From Xylanibacter muris (GTDB lineage: Bacteria; Bacteroidota; Bacteroidia; Bacteroidales; Bacteroidaceae): DNA of 64,000 nt. The notes under the pieces are model-generated. The model did not search any database. It was not told where the DNA came from and worked only from the letters and a program-made list of their open reading frames with translations. The stretch is from assembly GCF_013166605.1 (NCBI RefSeq), contig NZ_JABKKF010000001.1, positions 248,001 to 312,000 of the forward strand. The letters run 5' to 3'. This document shows positions 17,066-25,450 of this stretch, in pieces; position 1 is the stretch's first letter; each line of letters starts with the position of its first letter. The translations under genes and the position numbers were made by a program.

Positions 17066-18079
17066 ATGTACGGAAATTATAAAGTTGTTTGCAATACCGC
17101 TGCCGGGCGCAGAAGGTATATGCAGTATCTGATACCCCAGATAATATCGTCAGACATAGTGGACAGATATGATATATGGGTAAATACGATGAATATCCGT
17201 GATATAGAGTTCTTCAGAATGCTGGCAAAAAAGTATGATAAGATAAATCTTGTATGGCAGCCGGACGGAATCATAGACGGCAATAACTCTATAAACGCTT
17301 TCTATAAGTTCTGCATGGATGACGATACCGTATATATAAAGCTTGACGATGACATTGTGTGGATAGAGCCGAATTTCTTTGAATCGATAGTAAGGTTCCG
17401 TATAGATAATCCTCAATATTTTCTTGTATCCCCTCTTGTGATCAACAACCAGAAGTCCACTTATGTGCTGCAGTGTCTTAATAAGTTAAATACACGGAGA
17501 TATCAGCGTGCAGATCCGTTCAGTAAGATATTCTGGAAGAGCGATAAGTTCGCTTTGGAGCTTCATGAGTGGTTTATCGGGAATTATCTTAAAACCGGGA
17601 AATATGAGGAGTTGCATTGCGGTGTGCGTCCTATGGGTCTTACACGTTTCTCTATAAATTCTATAGTATGGTTTGGAAGTCAGATGAAGCGGTTCGGTGG
17701 TGTTGTGAGCGGTGATGACGAGGAATTCCTTTCAAGTATAAAGCCGACGGAACTGGGAATGTCAAATTGCTTGTATTGTGATACAATAGTGGCTCATTTT
17801 GCTTTCTTCCCGCAAAGAAAGTTGCTTGACAAGGGAAATATACTTGAGAGATATGGCGAGATTCTTCATGATATATGGAGCACTCGGCCTGAAATGAAGG
17901 AAATGGATGACTGTGTGCAGGAGTGCATGTCAAAAGTAGACTCACTTGACGATTCTCAGTGTGAGCTTCTTGAGCGTCCTGAATATTGTAAAAGAAAAAA
18001 AGAGAGCAGATTAAAGAGGAGGGTGGCTTTTCTGCTTGGCCGGTACAAGGAAAAGAAAAGCCGTTTTATAACGAATTGA
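17066..18079 (+). CDS. Glycosyltransferase-like protein with DDD motif (GT-A type)
   Basis: 337 residues, no signal peptide. YIKLDDDIVWIEP (about residues 89-101) carries the DxD metal/nucleotide-sugar motif in a hydrophobic context as in GT-A folds. A second acidic cluster, SGDDEEFL, appears near 213-220, where a catalytic base would be expected. The opening YKVVCNTAAGRRRYMQYLIPQI resembles proteins annotated as hypothetical glycosyltransferases in Bacteroidales polysaccharide clusters. The C-terminus is Lys/Arg rich. The substrate is unknown. Its place between another transferase (26 bp upstream) and an ArnT-like protein supports a role in decorating the same glycolipid. Confidence 0.6.
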   Translation: MYGNYKVVCNTAAGRRRYMQYLIPQIISSDIVDRYDIWVNTMNIRDIEFFRMLAKKYDKINLVWQPDGIIDGNNSINAFYKFCMDDDTVYIKLDDDIVWIEPNFFESIVRFRIDNPQYFLVSPLVINNQKSTYVLQCLNKLNTRRYQRADPFSKIFWKSDKFALELHEWFIGNYLKTGKYEELHCGVRPMGLTRFSINSIVWFGSQMKRFGGVVSGDDEEFLSSIKPTELGMSNCLYCDTIVAHFAFFPQRKLLDKGNILERYGEILHDIWSTRPEMKEMDDCVQECMSKVDSLDDSQCELLERPEYCKRKKESRLKRRVAFLLGRYKEKKSRFITN

Positions 18080-18128
18080 TGTCATTGCGTTGGTACTTTA
18101 AAACAGTAGCATTATATAGATATAGCAG

Positions 18129-19883
18129 ATGAAAGTGTTTTGCGATAACAAAGTATTTTGGATACTTTTCATTATATGCGTTATTACCCTGTTGCCTATG
18201 CTTGGGCTTTCCGAGTTTCATACAAAGGGCGAGCCGCGTGAGGCTGTAGTTTCATATTCCATGATTGCCGGCAATGATTGGGTGTCTCCGAGAAATAATG
18301 GCGGAGAGTTGGCGTATAAACCTCCGTTCTTCCATTGGTGTGTTGCCGCAGTGTCTTTAATGAACGGTGCAGTGACCGAGGCTTCGTCAAGAATGCCTTC
18401 AGCCTTGGCTCTTATTATAATGACGTTGGCGGGATATTGTTTTTATGCAAGGCGCAAAGGCAGAGAGACGGCATTGATATCGGCATTGGTCGCCTTCACG
18501 AGTTTTGAACTGCACAGAGCCGGGGCCAACTGTCGTGTGGATATGGTCCTTACAGCCATGATTGTGCTGTCGTTATACAGATTATATGTCTGGAGTGAGA
18601 ATAAGATGTCCGGTGTGCCGTGGCTGGCAATATTGTTCATGTCTCTCGGGACATTGACAAAGGGGCCGGTCGGTTCCGTTCTTCCGTGTCTTGTCACCGG
18701 TGTATATCTCCTGTTGAGAGGAAATGGCTTTTTCAAGGTATTCTTCCGGCTCTTTGTTTTCGGCCTGTTGTCACTTTGCATGTATGGAATATGGTTTTAT
18801 GTGGCATGGAAGCGTGGCGGACAGGAGTTTCTTGATTTGATGTACGAGGAGAATATCGGCCGTATGACAGGTACAATGACATACAGTTCGCATGAAGAAC
18901 CGTGGGTTTATAATATTCTTACAGTCATTGCCGGCTATGTTCCATGGACATTGCTTGCTGTGATAAGTCTGTTCTATGTCCCTTACAGGAAGCTGAAAGA
19001 CAGAGTTATTGCGTCCTGGAACAATCCTTTTAAGGAAAAAATGGCATATTGTTGGGAAAAGTTAAGGCAAAAGGTATCTGCGGCTGATGATGTGGATTTG
19101 TTTTCTTTCCTGAGCTTTGGTGTTATCTTTGTATTCTATTGTATTCCCGAGAGCAAGCGTTCCGTATACCTTATGCCGGTATATCCCTTTATCGGGTATT
19201 TTGTGGCGCGGCTTATGCTTTGGCTCACTGCCAATAGGCCTTCGGTCTTGAGGGTGTATGTAGGAATCCTTTCGTCATTGGCAATCCTGTTGTCTTTTGT
19301 TTTCATTATAGTGAAGATGCGGGTGATTCCTGAAAGTGTGTTTGGCGGAGGACGTCATTCGGATGTCAATGTTGCCATGCTTCATGCTCTTGAAAATATA
19401 TCCTCACCCATACGGTTTGTTCTGGTTTCCGTTCCTTTCGTTGCCGGAATGGCATGGTGGTTAATCCGTAAGAGGTTTGCAGATAGTCATAGGCTTATAC
19501 CTGCGGTATTTGTAATGGTGTTTTCATTGTATCTTGCTCTTGACAGCGTTTATATCCCCACAGTTCTCAACTGCAAGTCGTTGAAGACTGTTTCTGCAGA
19601 GCTGGACAGGGACTTTCCGGCTTCAAGGGGAGTGATTTACGAATATATCGACATGGGAGTGAAGGCGAAGGGCAATCCGATGCACTTTTTTGAGATAAAC
19701 TTTTATCTTCATAACAGGGTTCAGAACTTCTATCTTTGCAAGCCTTCCGCAGGATTCCTGCTTATAAGCAGTGCCGATGCGGAGAAGTGTTTCCCTGATT
19801 TTGAAAGGCAGGGATATCGTTTCCGGTTGTGCCGCGATTTACGTATGCGCGGTATTCAATTGTATGAATTTATGAGACAGTAG
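18129..19883 (+). CDS. ArnT-like GT39/GT83 membrane glycosyltransferase
   Basis: 584 residues with about 11-12 predicted membrane helices. The first periplasmic loop carries the acidic family motif in SEFHTKGEPREA (about 27-38), equivalent to the catalytic-loop acidic residues of ArnT/PMT enzymes. Helices, for example LLPMLGL, LALIIMTLAGYCFY and VFGLLSLCMYGIWFYVAW, follow. A soluble periplasmic tail covers about 480-584. Such enzymes move a sugar from undecaprenyl phosphate to lipid A or another acceptor in the periplasm. As the last gene of the 11.3-19.9 kb cluster it likely completes lipid A or glycolipid modification. The sugar could be an amino sugar, but no arn synthesis genes are present nearby. 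Confidence 0.85.
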   Translation: MKVFCDNKVFWILFIICVITLLPMLGLSEFHTKGEPREAVVSYSMIAGNDWVSPRNNGGELAYKPPFFHWCVAAVSLMNGAVTEASSRMPSALALIIMTLAGYCFYARRKGRETALISALVAFTSFELHRAGANCRVDMVLTAMIVLSLYRLYVWSENKMSGVPWLAILFMSLGTLTKGPVGSVLPCLVTGVYLLLRGNGFFKVFFRLFVFGLLSLCMYGIWFYVAWKRGGQEFLDLMYEENIGRMTGTMTYSSHEEPWVYNILTVIAGYVPWTLLAVISLFYVPYRKLKDRVIASWNNPFKEKMAYCWEKLRQKVSAADDVDLFSFLSFGVIFVFYCIPESKRSVYLMPVYPFIGYFVARLMLWLTANRPSVLRVYVGILSSLAILLSFVFIIVKMRVIPESVFGGGRHSDVNVAMLHALENISSPIRFVLVSVPFVAGMAWWLIRKRFADSHRLIPAVFVMVFSLYLALDSVYIPTVLNCKSLKTVSAELDRDFPASRGVIYEYIDMGVKAKGNPMHFFEINFYLHNRVQNFYLCKPSAGFLLISSADAEKCFPDFERQGYRFRLCRDLRMRGIQLYEFMRQ

Positions 19884-19958
19884 CCGGCTATGCCGGTTAT
19901 GCCTTTGCCGTGTCGGAAAGCGGCATATTACCGCTCATGTAATTTAATTGGTGAAATA

Positions 19959-19990
19959 TTTTGCCATGTCGTTAAAGTTTGCGAAATTTG
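19959..19990 (+). promoter_or_regulatory. Possible promoter for korAB
   Basis: A TTTTG-like -33 element ends at 19963 and AAATTTG (19984-19990) lies about 20 nt downstream as a weak -7 match. A parallel reading uses TTTG at 19978-19981. The upstream gene ends at 19883 with only a short CCGGC/GCCGG dyad and no T-tract. Confidence 0.35.
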
Positions 19991-20038
19991 CAATCAAAAC
20001 TGATCTTAATTTTTAAGTATACATAATACAATTTTGCT

Positions 20039-21895
20039 ATGGCAGAAAAATTGGAAGTAAAGGAGCTGGACCAAGTTGTTGTCCGCTTTTCAGGTGATTC
20101 CGGTGATGGTATGCAGTTGGCCGGAAACATTTTCTCTACGGTATCGGCAACTGTTGGTAACGGTATTTCCACATTTCCGGACTATCCTGCAGACATCCGT
20201 GCTCCGCAAGGCTCGCTGACAGGCGTATCAGGCTTTCAGGTGCATATCGGTGCTGGCAGGGTTTTTACCCCTGGAGACAAGTGTGATGTGCTTGTGGCAA
20301 TGAATGCCGCAGCATTGAAGACCCAGTATAGGTATGCGAAGTCTCAGGCAACGATTATTATAGACACCGACAGTTTCGGAGCGAAAGATCTCGAGAAGGC
20401 TCAGTTTGCCACGGATGATTATCTTGGTGAGATGGGGATTGATGCCGACCGTGTTGTGGCATGTCCCATAACAAGCATGGTAAAAGACTGTCTTGCCGAT
20501 AGCGGTATGGATAACAAGAGCGTGCTTAAGTGCCGTAACATGTTTGCCCTTGGTCTTGTATGCTGGCTTTTTAACCGCGACCTTACGCTGGTTGCCAATT
20601 TCCTTCATGACAAGTTTGCAAAGAAACCGCAGATTGCCGAGAACAATATAAAGGTTGTTGAGGCAGGATATAACTATGGCCATAATGTTCATGCCAGTGT
20701 GCCGGCGACTTATCGTATTGAGTCTAAGCACAAGGAAAAAGGCCGTTATATGGATATTACCGGAAATAAGGCAACGGCATACGGTCTGATAGCGGCGGCG
20801 GAGAAGGCCGGTCTTCAACTCTTCCTCGGCTCTTATCCTATCACGCCTGCCACAGATATCCTGCATGAGTTAAGCAAACATAAGTCATGCGGGGTGATAA
20901 CCGTTCAGTGTGAAGATGAGATTTCCGGTTGTGCCAGTGCCATAGGGGCATCCTTTGCCGGTGCCTTGGCTGCCACATCAACTTCCGGTCCGGGAATATG
21001 CCTTAAGTCAGAGGCTATGAATCTTGCCGTTATTGATGAGTTGCCTCTGGTTATAATAGATGTCCAGCGAGGAGGTCCGTCTACAGGTCTGCCTACAAAG
21101 AGTGAGCAGACGGATTTGTTGCAGGCTCTTTACGGGCGCAATGGCGAAAGTCCCATGCCGGTCATTGCGGCATTGAGTCCTACCGACTGTTTTGATGCGG
21201 CATATAATGCCGCGAAGATGGCTCTTGAACATCTTACTCCGGTTATACTTCTTACCGATGCCTTTATTGCAAATGGCTCCGCTGCATGGAAACTTCCTGT
21301 TATGGAAGAACTTGACAGTATAGCTCCTCATTATGTAAGGCCGGAACAGAAAGGAAAATACACACCGTATGAGCGTGATCCGGAGACAATGGCGCGTTAT
21401 TGGGCAATACCTGGTCAGGAAGGATACACACATATACTTGGAGGTCTTGAGAAAGACAGTAATACCGGGGCAATATCTACCGATCCGGATAATCACAACG
21501 TGATGTGCCATCTGCGTGCAGAGAAAGTTGCGAAGATTGCCGTTCCTGATGTTGACGTTGTAGGCGACAGGGATGATGCCGAACTTCTTATTGTCGGTTT
21601 CGGAAGCACCTACGGTCATTTGTATTCTGCAATGGAGGAGCTTCGCAGTAAAGGTCATAAGGTAGCCTTGGCTCAGTTTAAATATATCAATCCGCTGCCC
21701 AAGAACACTTCCGAAGTGTTGAAGAAGTATGGCAAGGTTGTTGTCGCTGAACAAAATCTTGGTCAGTTCGCCTCCTATCTCCGTGCCAATGTAGATGGTT
21801 TTGTGCCCTATCAGTACAATGAAGTCAAAGGGCAGCCGTTTGTGGTATCAGAGCTTGTGGAAGCTTTTGAAGACATGCTTGCCGACATGGCCTGA
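20039..21895 (+). CDS. korA: 2-oxoacid (2-oxoglutarate):ferredoxin oxidoreductase, fused gamma-alpha subunit
   Basis: 618 residues. The gamma domain (about 10-190) opens with VVVRFSGDSGDGMQLAGNIFS, and the alpha domain (about 240-480) shows FLGSYPITPATDILHELSKHK and TSTSGPGICLKSEAMNLAV. A C-terminal transketolase-like domain (about 500-610) contains VVAEQNLGQFASYLR. With KorB it forms the enzyme that oxidatively decarboxylates, or in reverse carboxylates, a 2-oxoacid with ferredoxin; in anaerobic Bacteroidales it serves the branched TCA pathway. The fused gamma-alpha form with a separate beta subunit is the usual Bacteroidetes arrangement. The gene is coupled to korB through TGATG at 21893-21897. 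Confidence 0.93.
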   Translation: MAEKLEVKELDQVVVRFSGDSGDGMQLAGNIFSTVSATVGNGISTFPDYPADIRAPQGSLTGVSGFQVHIGAGRVFTPGDKCDVLVAMNAAALKTQYRYAKSQATIIIDTDSFGAKDLEKAQFATDDYLGEMGIDADRVVACPITSMVKDCLADSGMDNKSVLKCRNMFALGLVCWLFNRDLTLVANFLHDKFAKKPQIAENNIKVVEAGYNYGHNVHASVPATYRIESKHKEKGRYMDITGNKATAYGLIAAAEKAGLQLFLGSYPITPATDILHELSKHKSCGVITVQCEDEISGCASAIGASFAGALAATSTSGPGICLKSEAMNLAVIDELPLVIIDVQRGGPSTGLPTKSEQTDLLQALYGRNGESPMPVIAALSPTDCFDAAYNAAKMALEHLTPVILLTDAFIANGSAAWKLPVMEELDSIAPHYVRPEQKGKYTPYERDPETMARYWAIPGQEGYTHILGGLEKDSNTGAISTDPDNHNVMCHLRAEKVAKIAVPDVDVVGDRDDAELLIVGFGSTYGHLYSAMEELRSKGHKVALAQFKYINPLPKNTSEVLKKYGKVVVAEQNLGQFASYLRANVDGFVPYQYNEVKGQPFVVSELVEAFEDMLADMA

Positions 21896-21930
21896 TGATT
21901 CAGTTTTTTAATAATAAAGACAATACAACA

Positions 21931-22935
21931 ATGGAATATACAGCACAAGATTATAAGAAGGGACTTCCACGATGGTGTCCCGGTTGCGGTGATCATTTTT
22001 TTCTCGCCTCTCTTCATAAGGCAATGGCGGAGTGTGGTGTCGCTCCACATCAGACAGCGGTAATATCCGGTATAGGTTGCTCAAGCCGTCTGCCGTATTA
22101 TGTCAATACTTACGCCATGCAGACAGTGCATGGTCGTGCTGCGGCAATAGCAACAGGCGTTAAAGTGGCTAATCCCGCACTTGCCGTATGGCAGATTAGC
22201 GGTGACGGTGACGGTCTTGCCATAGGCGGTAACCATTTTATCCATGCCATGCGTCGTAATATTGATATAAATATGATACTTCTCAACAACCGTATATACG
22301 GACTGACCAAGGGACAGTACTCACCGACAAGCCCGCGTGGCTTTGTCAGCAAGTCGAGTCCATACGGGACCGTAGAGGATCCGTTCCGTCCGGCAGAGCT
22401 TTGCTTTGGTGCCAGAGGACGTTTTTTTGCACGCTCGGTAGCTACCGATGCACCGGAGACGGTGGAGATTCTTAAGGCAGCATATAAGCATAAGGGCGCA
22501 TCTGTGTGTGAGATACTTCAGAATTGTGTCATCTTCAATAACGGCTGTTATGATCCGGTTTATAATAAGGACGGACGACGCAAGAATGCTATTTACGTCC
22601 GTCACGGGCAGCCTCTGATATTTGGAGAGAATAATGAATACGGCCTTGTGCAGGAGGGATTCGGACTGAAGGTAGTCAAAATCGGTGAGAACGGTGTCAC
22701 AGAGAAAGATATTCTCGTACACGATGCTCATTGTGAGGATAATACCCTTCAGCTTAAACTTGCCATGATGGACAATGAACACGGATTTCCTGTGGCTTTA
22801 GGAGTGATACGTGATGTTGAGGCTCCTACTTACAATGAGGCTGTTCATAATCAGATAGAAGAGGTAAAGGCCATGAAACCTTACCATAATTTCATGGAGC
22901 TTCTCGAAACCAACGATACTTGGGAAGTATGCTGA
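21931..22935 (+). CDS. korB: 2-oxoacid (2-oxoglutarate):ferredoxin oxidoreductase, beta subunit
   Basis: 334 residues from the ATG at 21931, where the product begins MEYTAQDYKKGLPRWCPGCGDH as in related proteins. An ATG at 21895 overlaps the korA stop and would add 12 unrelated residues, but it may help reinitiation. Cluster cysteines are visible in WCPGCGDH and SGIGCSSRLPYY. The thiamine-diphosphate motif is GDGDGLAIGGNHFIHAMRRN, with LLNNRIYGLTKGQYSPTS following. The subunit binds ThDP and a [4Fe-4S] cluster and pairs with the fused gamma-alpha subunit upstream. Confidence 0.93.
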   Translation: MEYTAQDYKKGLPRWCPGCGDHFFLASLHKAMAECGVAPHQTAVISGIGCSSRLPYYVNTYAMQTVHGRAAAIATGVKVANPALAVWQISGDGDGLAIGGNHFIHAMRRNIDINMILLNNRIYGLTKGQYSPTSPRGFVSKSSPYGTVEDPFRPAELCFGARGRFFARSVATDAPETVEILKAAYKHKGASVCEILQNCVIFNNGCYDPVYNKDGRRKNAIYVRHGQPLIFGENNEYGLVQEGFGLKVVKIGENGVTEKDILVHDAHCEDNTLQLKLAMMDNEHGFPVALGVIRDVEAPTYNEAVHNQIEEVKAMKPYHNFMELLETNDTWEVC

Positions 22936-23003
22936 TGCCGGTTTGGAGCAATATTAATAAAACCGGTGATGTGGAGTCCTGATCTATCGGTGTCTCTTAA
23001 ATG

Positions 23004-23056
23004 AACAAGTCCGGCAAGCAAAGTATGATTCGCTTGCCGGACTTGTTTTATTTTTT
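23004..23056 (+). terminator. Intrinsic terminator between korB and the sirtuin gene
   Basis: A 16-bp perfect stem, AACAAGTCCGGCAAGC (23004-23019) with GCTTGCCGGACTTGTT (23032-23047), then TTATTTTTT. It ends korAB transcripts. The opposing sirtuin gene stops at 23048, so its T-tract overlaps that reading frame's end and the stem can serve both directions. Confidence 0.9.
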
Positions 23057-23746
23057 CAATATCTCAGTCAGTTCTTTCATTCCCTCTGACGCGCCTTTCT
23101 GTATATAGGTGATTCTGTTTCTTCTTGTTGTCTCTACGGGATTAGGGTCTATAAGGTATACCGGCACTTCCGGTCTGACATATCTTATCAGTCCTGCCGC
23201 GGGGTATACATTCAGTGATGTCCCTATTATTATGAAGATGTCCGCTTCCATACATCTTTCCATTGCTGGTTCAATCATCGGTACGCTTTCTCCGAAGAAA
23301 ACGATGAACGGGCGTAGCAATGAGCCGTCTTCGGCCTTTGTTCCCGGTTCCACTATGCAGTTTTCTGCCGTAAGGGTTCTTTGCATCTTCGGATTGTCGG
23401 GGTCGTTGCTTGAGCAGACTTTCATCAGCTCCCCGTGCAGGTGAATCACTTTTGACGATCCGGCCCGTTCATGCAGGTTGTCTACATTTTGCGTGACGAC
23501 GGTCACGTCATATTCCTTTTCAAGCTCAGCCACAAGTATGTGCCCCTTGTTGGGTTTGACACCGACCAGTTCTTTGCGTCTTATATTGTAAAATTCTGTC
23601 ACCAGTTTCGGGTTGGCAATCCATCCTTCGTGGCTTGCAACCTGCCGTACGGGATATTTGTCCCATAGTCCCCCGGCGTCCCGGAAAGTGCTGAGCCCGC
23701 TTTCAGCGGACATTCCGGCTCCTGTAAGTATCACAATTTTTTTCAT
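23048..23746 (-). CDS. NAD-dependent protein deacylase (sirtuin, CobB type)
   Basis: 232 residues. NAD-binding GAGMSAESGLSTFRDAGGLWDKY begins at about residue 9, TQNVDNLHERAG follows near 100, and the catalytic His is in IHLHGEL. GTSLNVYPAAGLI and YLIDPNPVE close the Rossmann fold. The FYNIRRKEL segment has the Tyr-x-x-Arg pair that favours succinyl/malonyl groups in class III sirtuins. Only two cysteines (KVCSS and AENCIV) occur where four zinc-ligand Cys are usual, so the zinc ribbon is probably lost or altered. It removes acyl groups from protein lysines in the cytoplasm. It is a single gene facing korAB. Confidence 0.92.
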   Translation of the reverse strand: MKKIVILTGAGMSAESGLSTFRDAGGLWDKYPVRQVASHEGWIANPKLVTEFYNIRRKELVGVKPNKGHILVAELEKEYDVTVVTQNVDNLHERAGSSKVIHLHGELMKVCSSNDPDNPKMQRTLTAENCIVEPGTKAEDGSLLRPFIVFFGESVPMIEPAMERCMEADIFIIIGTSLNVYPAAGLIRYVRPEVPVYLIDPNPVETTRRNRITYIQKGASEGMKELTEILKK

Positions 23747-23818
23747 ATCAAATCATTAACAATGCACAAAAATAGTGATTTTTCACGAAATAAAAAGGTG
23801 TAAGTCATATAAAATAAG

Positions 23819-23826
23819 TAACTTTG
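23819..23826 (+). promoter_or_regulatory. -7 promoter element of the FKBP gene set
   Basis: TAACTTTG is an exact TAnnTTTG match, 45 bp before the ATG at 23871. No convincing TTTG -33 is seen at the right distance. Confidence 0.5.
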
Positions 23827-23870
23827 CACGTTTTTAATAAGTAACAGACAATTTTATTATATTGAAGAAA

Positions 23871-24476
23871 ATGGATAAACTTAGCTACGCTTTGGGATTA
23901 GGCATCGGACGCCAATTGGCACAGATGGGTGCAAGTGACTTGAACATCGATGATTTTGCTGCGGCAATCAAGGACGTCATATCCGGTAATGAACTTAAAG
24001 TGTCTAACCGTGACGCGCAGACTATCGTACAGGAATATTTCGCGAAACAGGAAGAGAAGCTGCAGGCTCAGCGTGCAGAACAGGGCAAGACGGCAAAGGA
24101 GGCCGGTGAGAAATATCTGAAGGAGAATGCCTCCAAGGATGGTGTCGTGGTGTTGCCGAGTGGCCTTCAGTATGTTGTGTTGAAAGAAGGCGACGGTAAG
24201 CAGCCAAAGGCCACAGACAGTGTTAAGTGTCATTATGAGGGCTTCCTTATCGACGGAACAATGTTCGACAGCAGTGTTCAGCGCGGTGAGCCGGCCGTAT
24301 TCGGTCTTCAGCAGGTCATTGCCGGCTGGACGGAAGGTCTTCAGCTTATGAAAGAGGGTGCGAAGTATCGTTTCTTCATTCCTTATATGCTTGGTTACGG
24401 TGAGGCCGGTGCCGGTCAGTCGATACCTCCGTATTCAACATTGTTGTTTGATGTTGAGCTTATCAAGGTGATGTAG
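23871..24476 (+). CDS. FKBP-type peptidyl-prolyl isomerase (cytoplasmic form)
   Basis: 201 residues from the ATG at 23871; a TTG three codons upstream is less likely. It has no signal peptide and starts MDKLSYALGLGIGRQLAQMG, the FKBP_N dimerisation helix region (about 1-100). The C-terminal FKBP domain (about 105-200) has VKCHYEGFLIDGTMFDSSVQRGEPAVF, VIAGWTEGLQLMKEGAKYRFFIPYMLGYGEAG and the closing PPYSTLLFDVELIKV. The active-site aromatic and Asp residues appear intact. It speeds cis-trans isomerisation of Xaa-Pro bonds and acts as a chaperone. It is the first of three tandem paralogues, the only one without an export signal. Confidence 0.92.
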   Translation: MDKLSYALGLGIGRQLAQMGASDLNIDDFAAAIKDVISGNELKVSNRDAQTIVQEYFAKQEEKLQAQRAEQGKTAKEAGEKYLKENASKDGVVVLPSGLQYVVLKEGDGKQPKATDSVKCHYEGFLIDGTMFDSSVQRGEPAVFGLQQVIAGWTEGLQLMKEGAKYRFFIPYMLGYGEAGAGQSIPPYSTLLFDVELIKVM

Positions 24477-24540
24477 GCCGTCATAGAATGAATAGGAAGT
24501 AGTAAAAGTATTAAAATAACAATAATATAAAAAAACAAAG

Positions 24541-25422
24541 ATGAAGAAGTTTACAGTAGTAGCCTCAATGGCTATTGTAGCCGCAGGTTTCGTTGCATCA
24601 TGCGGCAACTCATCTCCTAAGGCATCCCTTAAGAGTGATGTGGATTCAATGAGCTATGCCATCGGTATGGCGCAGACACAGGGTTTGAAAGAATATTTGT
24701 CTGAGCGTGTGGGCGTGGACACAGCCTATATGGGTGAGTTCATCAAGGGCCTTAACGAGGGTGTGAATGCCGGTGAAAACAAGAAAAAGGCTGCTTATTA
24801 TGCAGGTATACAGATTGGCCAGCAGATATCAACCCAGATGATAAAGGGCATCAATCACGAAGTGTTCGGCAACGACTCTACACAAAGCATCTCAATGAAG
24901 AACTTCATGGCAGGTTTCATCAGTGGCACGACAGGCAAGAACGGTGCGATGACCGTAAGTCAGGCCAACGAGGTGGCACAGGAGAAGATGCGCCAGATAA
25001 AGGCAAGAAGCATGGAGAAGATTTATGGTGCCAACAAGAAGAAGGGTGAGGCTTTCCTTGCGGAAAACGCAAAGAAAGATGGCGTAAAGACACTCCCCGG
25101 CGGTGTTCAGTATAAAGTCATAAAGGAAGGTTCCGGTGTAATCCCTGCCGATACCTCTATGGTGAAGGTACATTACGAAGGCCGTACTCTTGAGGGCAAG
25201 GTGTTCGACAGTTCTTATACACGTAAGAACCCGGTTAGTTTCCGTGCCAATCAGGTTATCAAGGGTTGGACAGAAGCTTTGGTTCACATGCCTGCAGGTT
25301 CAGTATGGGAGGTTTACATTCCTCAGGAACTTGCATACGGTGAGCGTGAGCAGGGTGCCGACATCAAGCCTTTCTCTGTATTGATATTCAAGATAGAGCT
25401 TATTTCCGTAGATGATAAATAA
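24541..25422 (+). CDS. FKBP-type peptidyl-prolyl isomerase, lipoprotein
   Basis: 293 residues. The N-terminus MKKFTVVASMAIVAAGFVASC is a lipoprotein signal with lipobox VASC (Cys21), followed by GNSSPK, which lacks the acidic surface-export run, so a periplasm-facing anchor is likely. The FKBP_N domain covers about 30-175 (DSMSYAIGMAQTQGLKEYL) and the FKBP domain about 190-290 (VKVHYEGRTLEGKVFDSSY, VIKGWTEALVHMPAGSVWEVYIPQELAYGE, final FKIELISVD). It folds envelope proteins. The 64-bp gap to the first paralogue has no terminator, so the three genes probably form one transcript. Confidence 0.92.
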   Translation: MKKFTVVASMAIVAAGFVASCGNSSPKASLKSDVDSMSYAIGMAQTQGLKEYLSERVGVDTAYMGEFIKGLNEGVNAGENKKKAAYYAGIQIGQQISTQMIKGINHEVFGNDSTQSISMKNFMAGFISGTTGKNGAMTVSQANEVAQEKMRQIKARSMEKIYGANKKKGEAFLAENAKKDGVKTLPGGVQYKVIKEGSGVIPADTSMVKVHYEGRTLEGKVFDSSYTRKNPVSFRANQVIKGWTEALVHMPAGSVWEVYIPQELAYGEREQGADIKPFSVLIFKIELISVDDK

Positions 25423-25450
25423 TTGAAACCGGAGGTATTTCAATACTGAA

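Noticed and set aside
21008..21754. 248-codon minus-strand open frame inside korA
   Set aside because: Shadow of the conserved alpha-subunit domain; His- and Cys-rich composition with no domain features.
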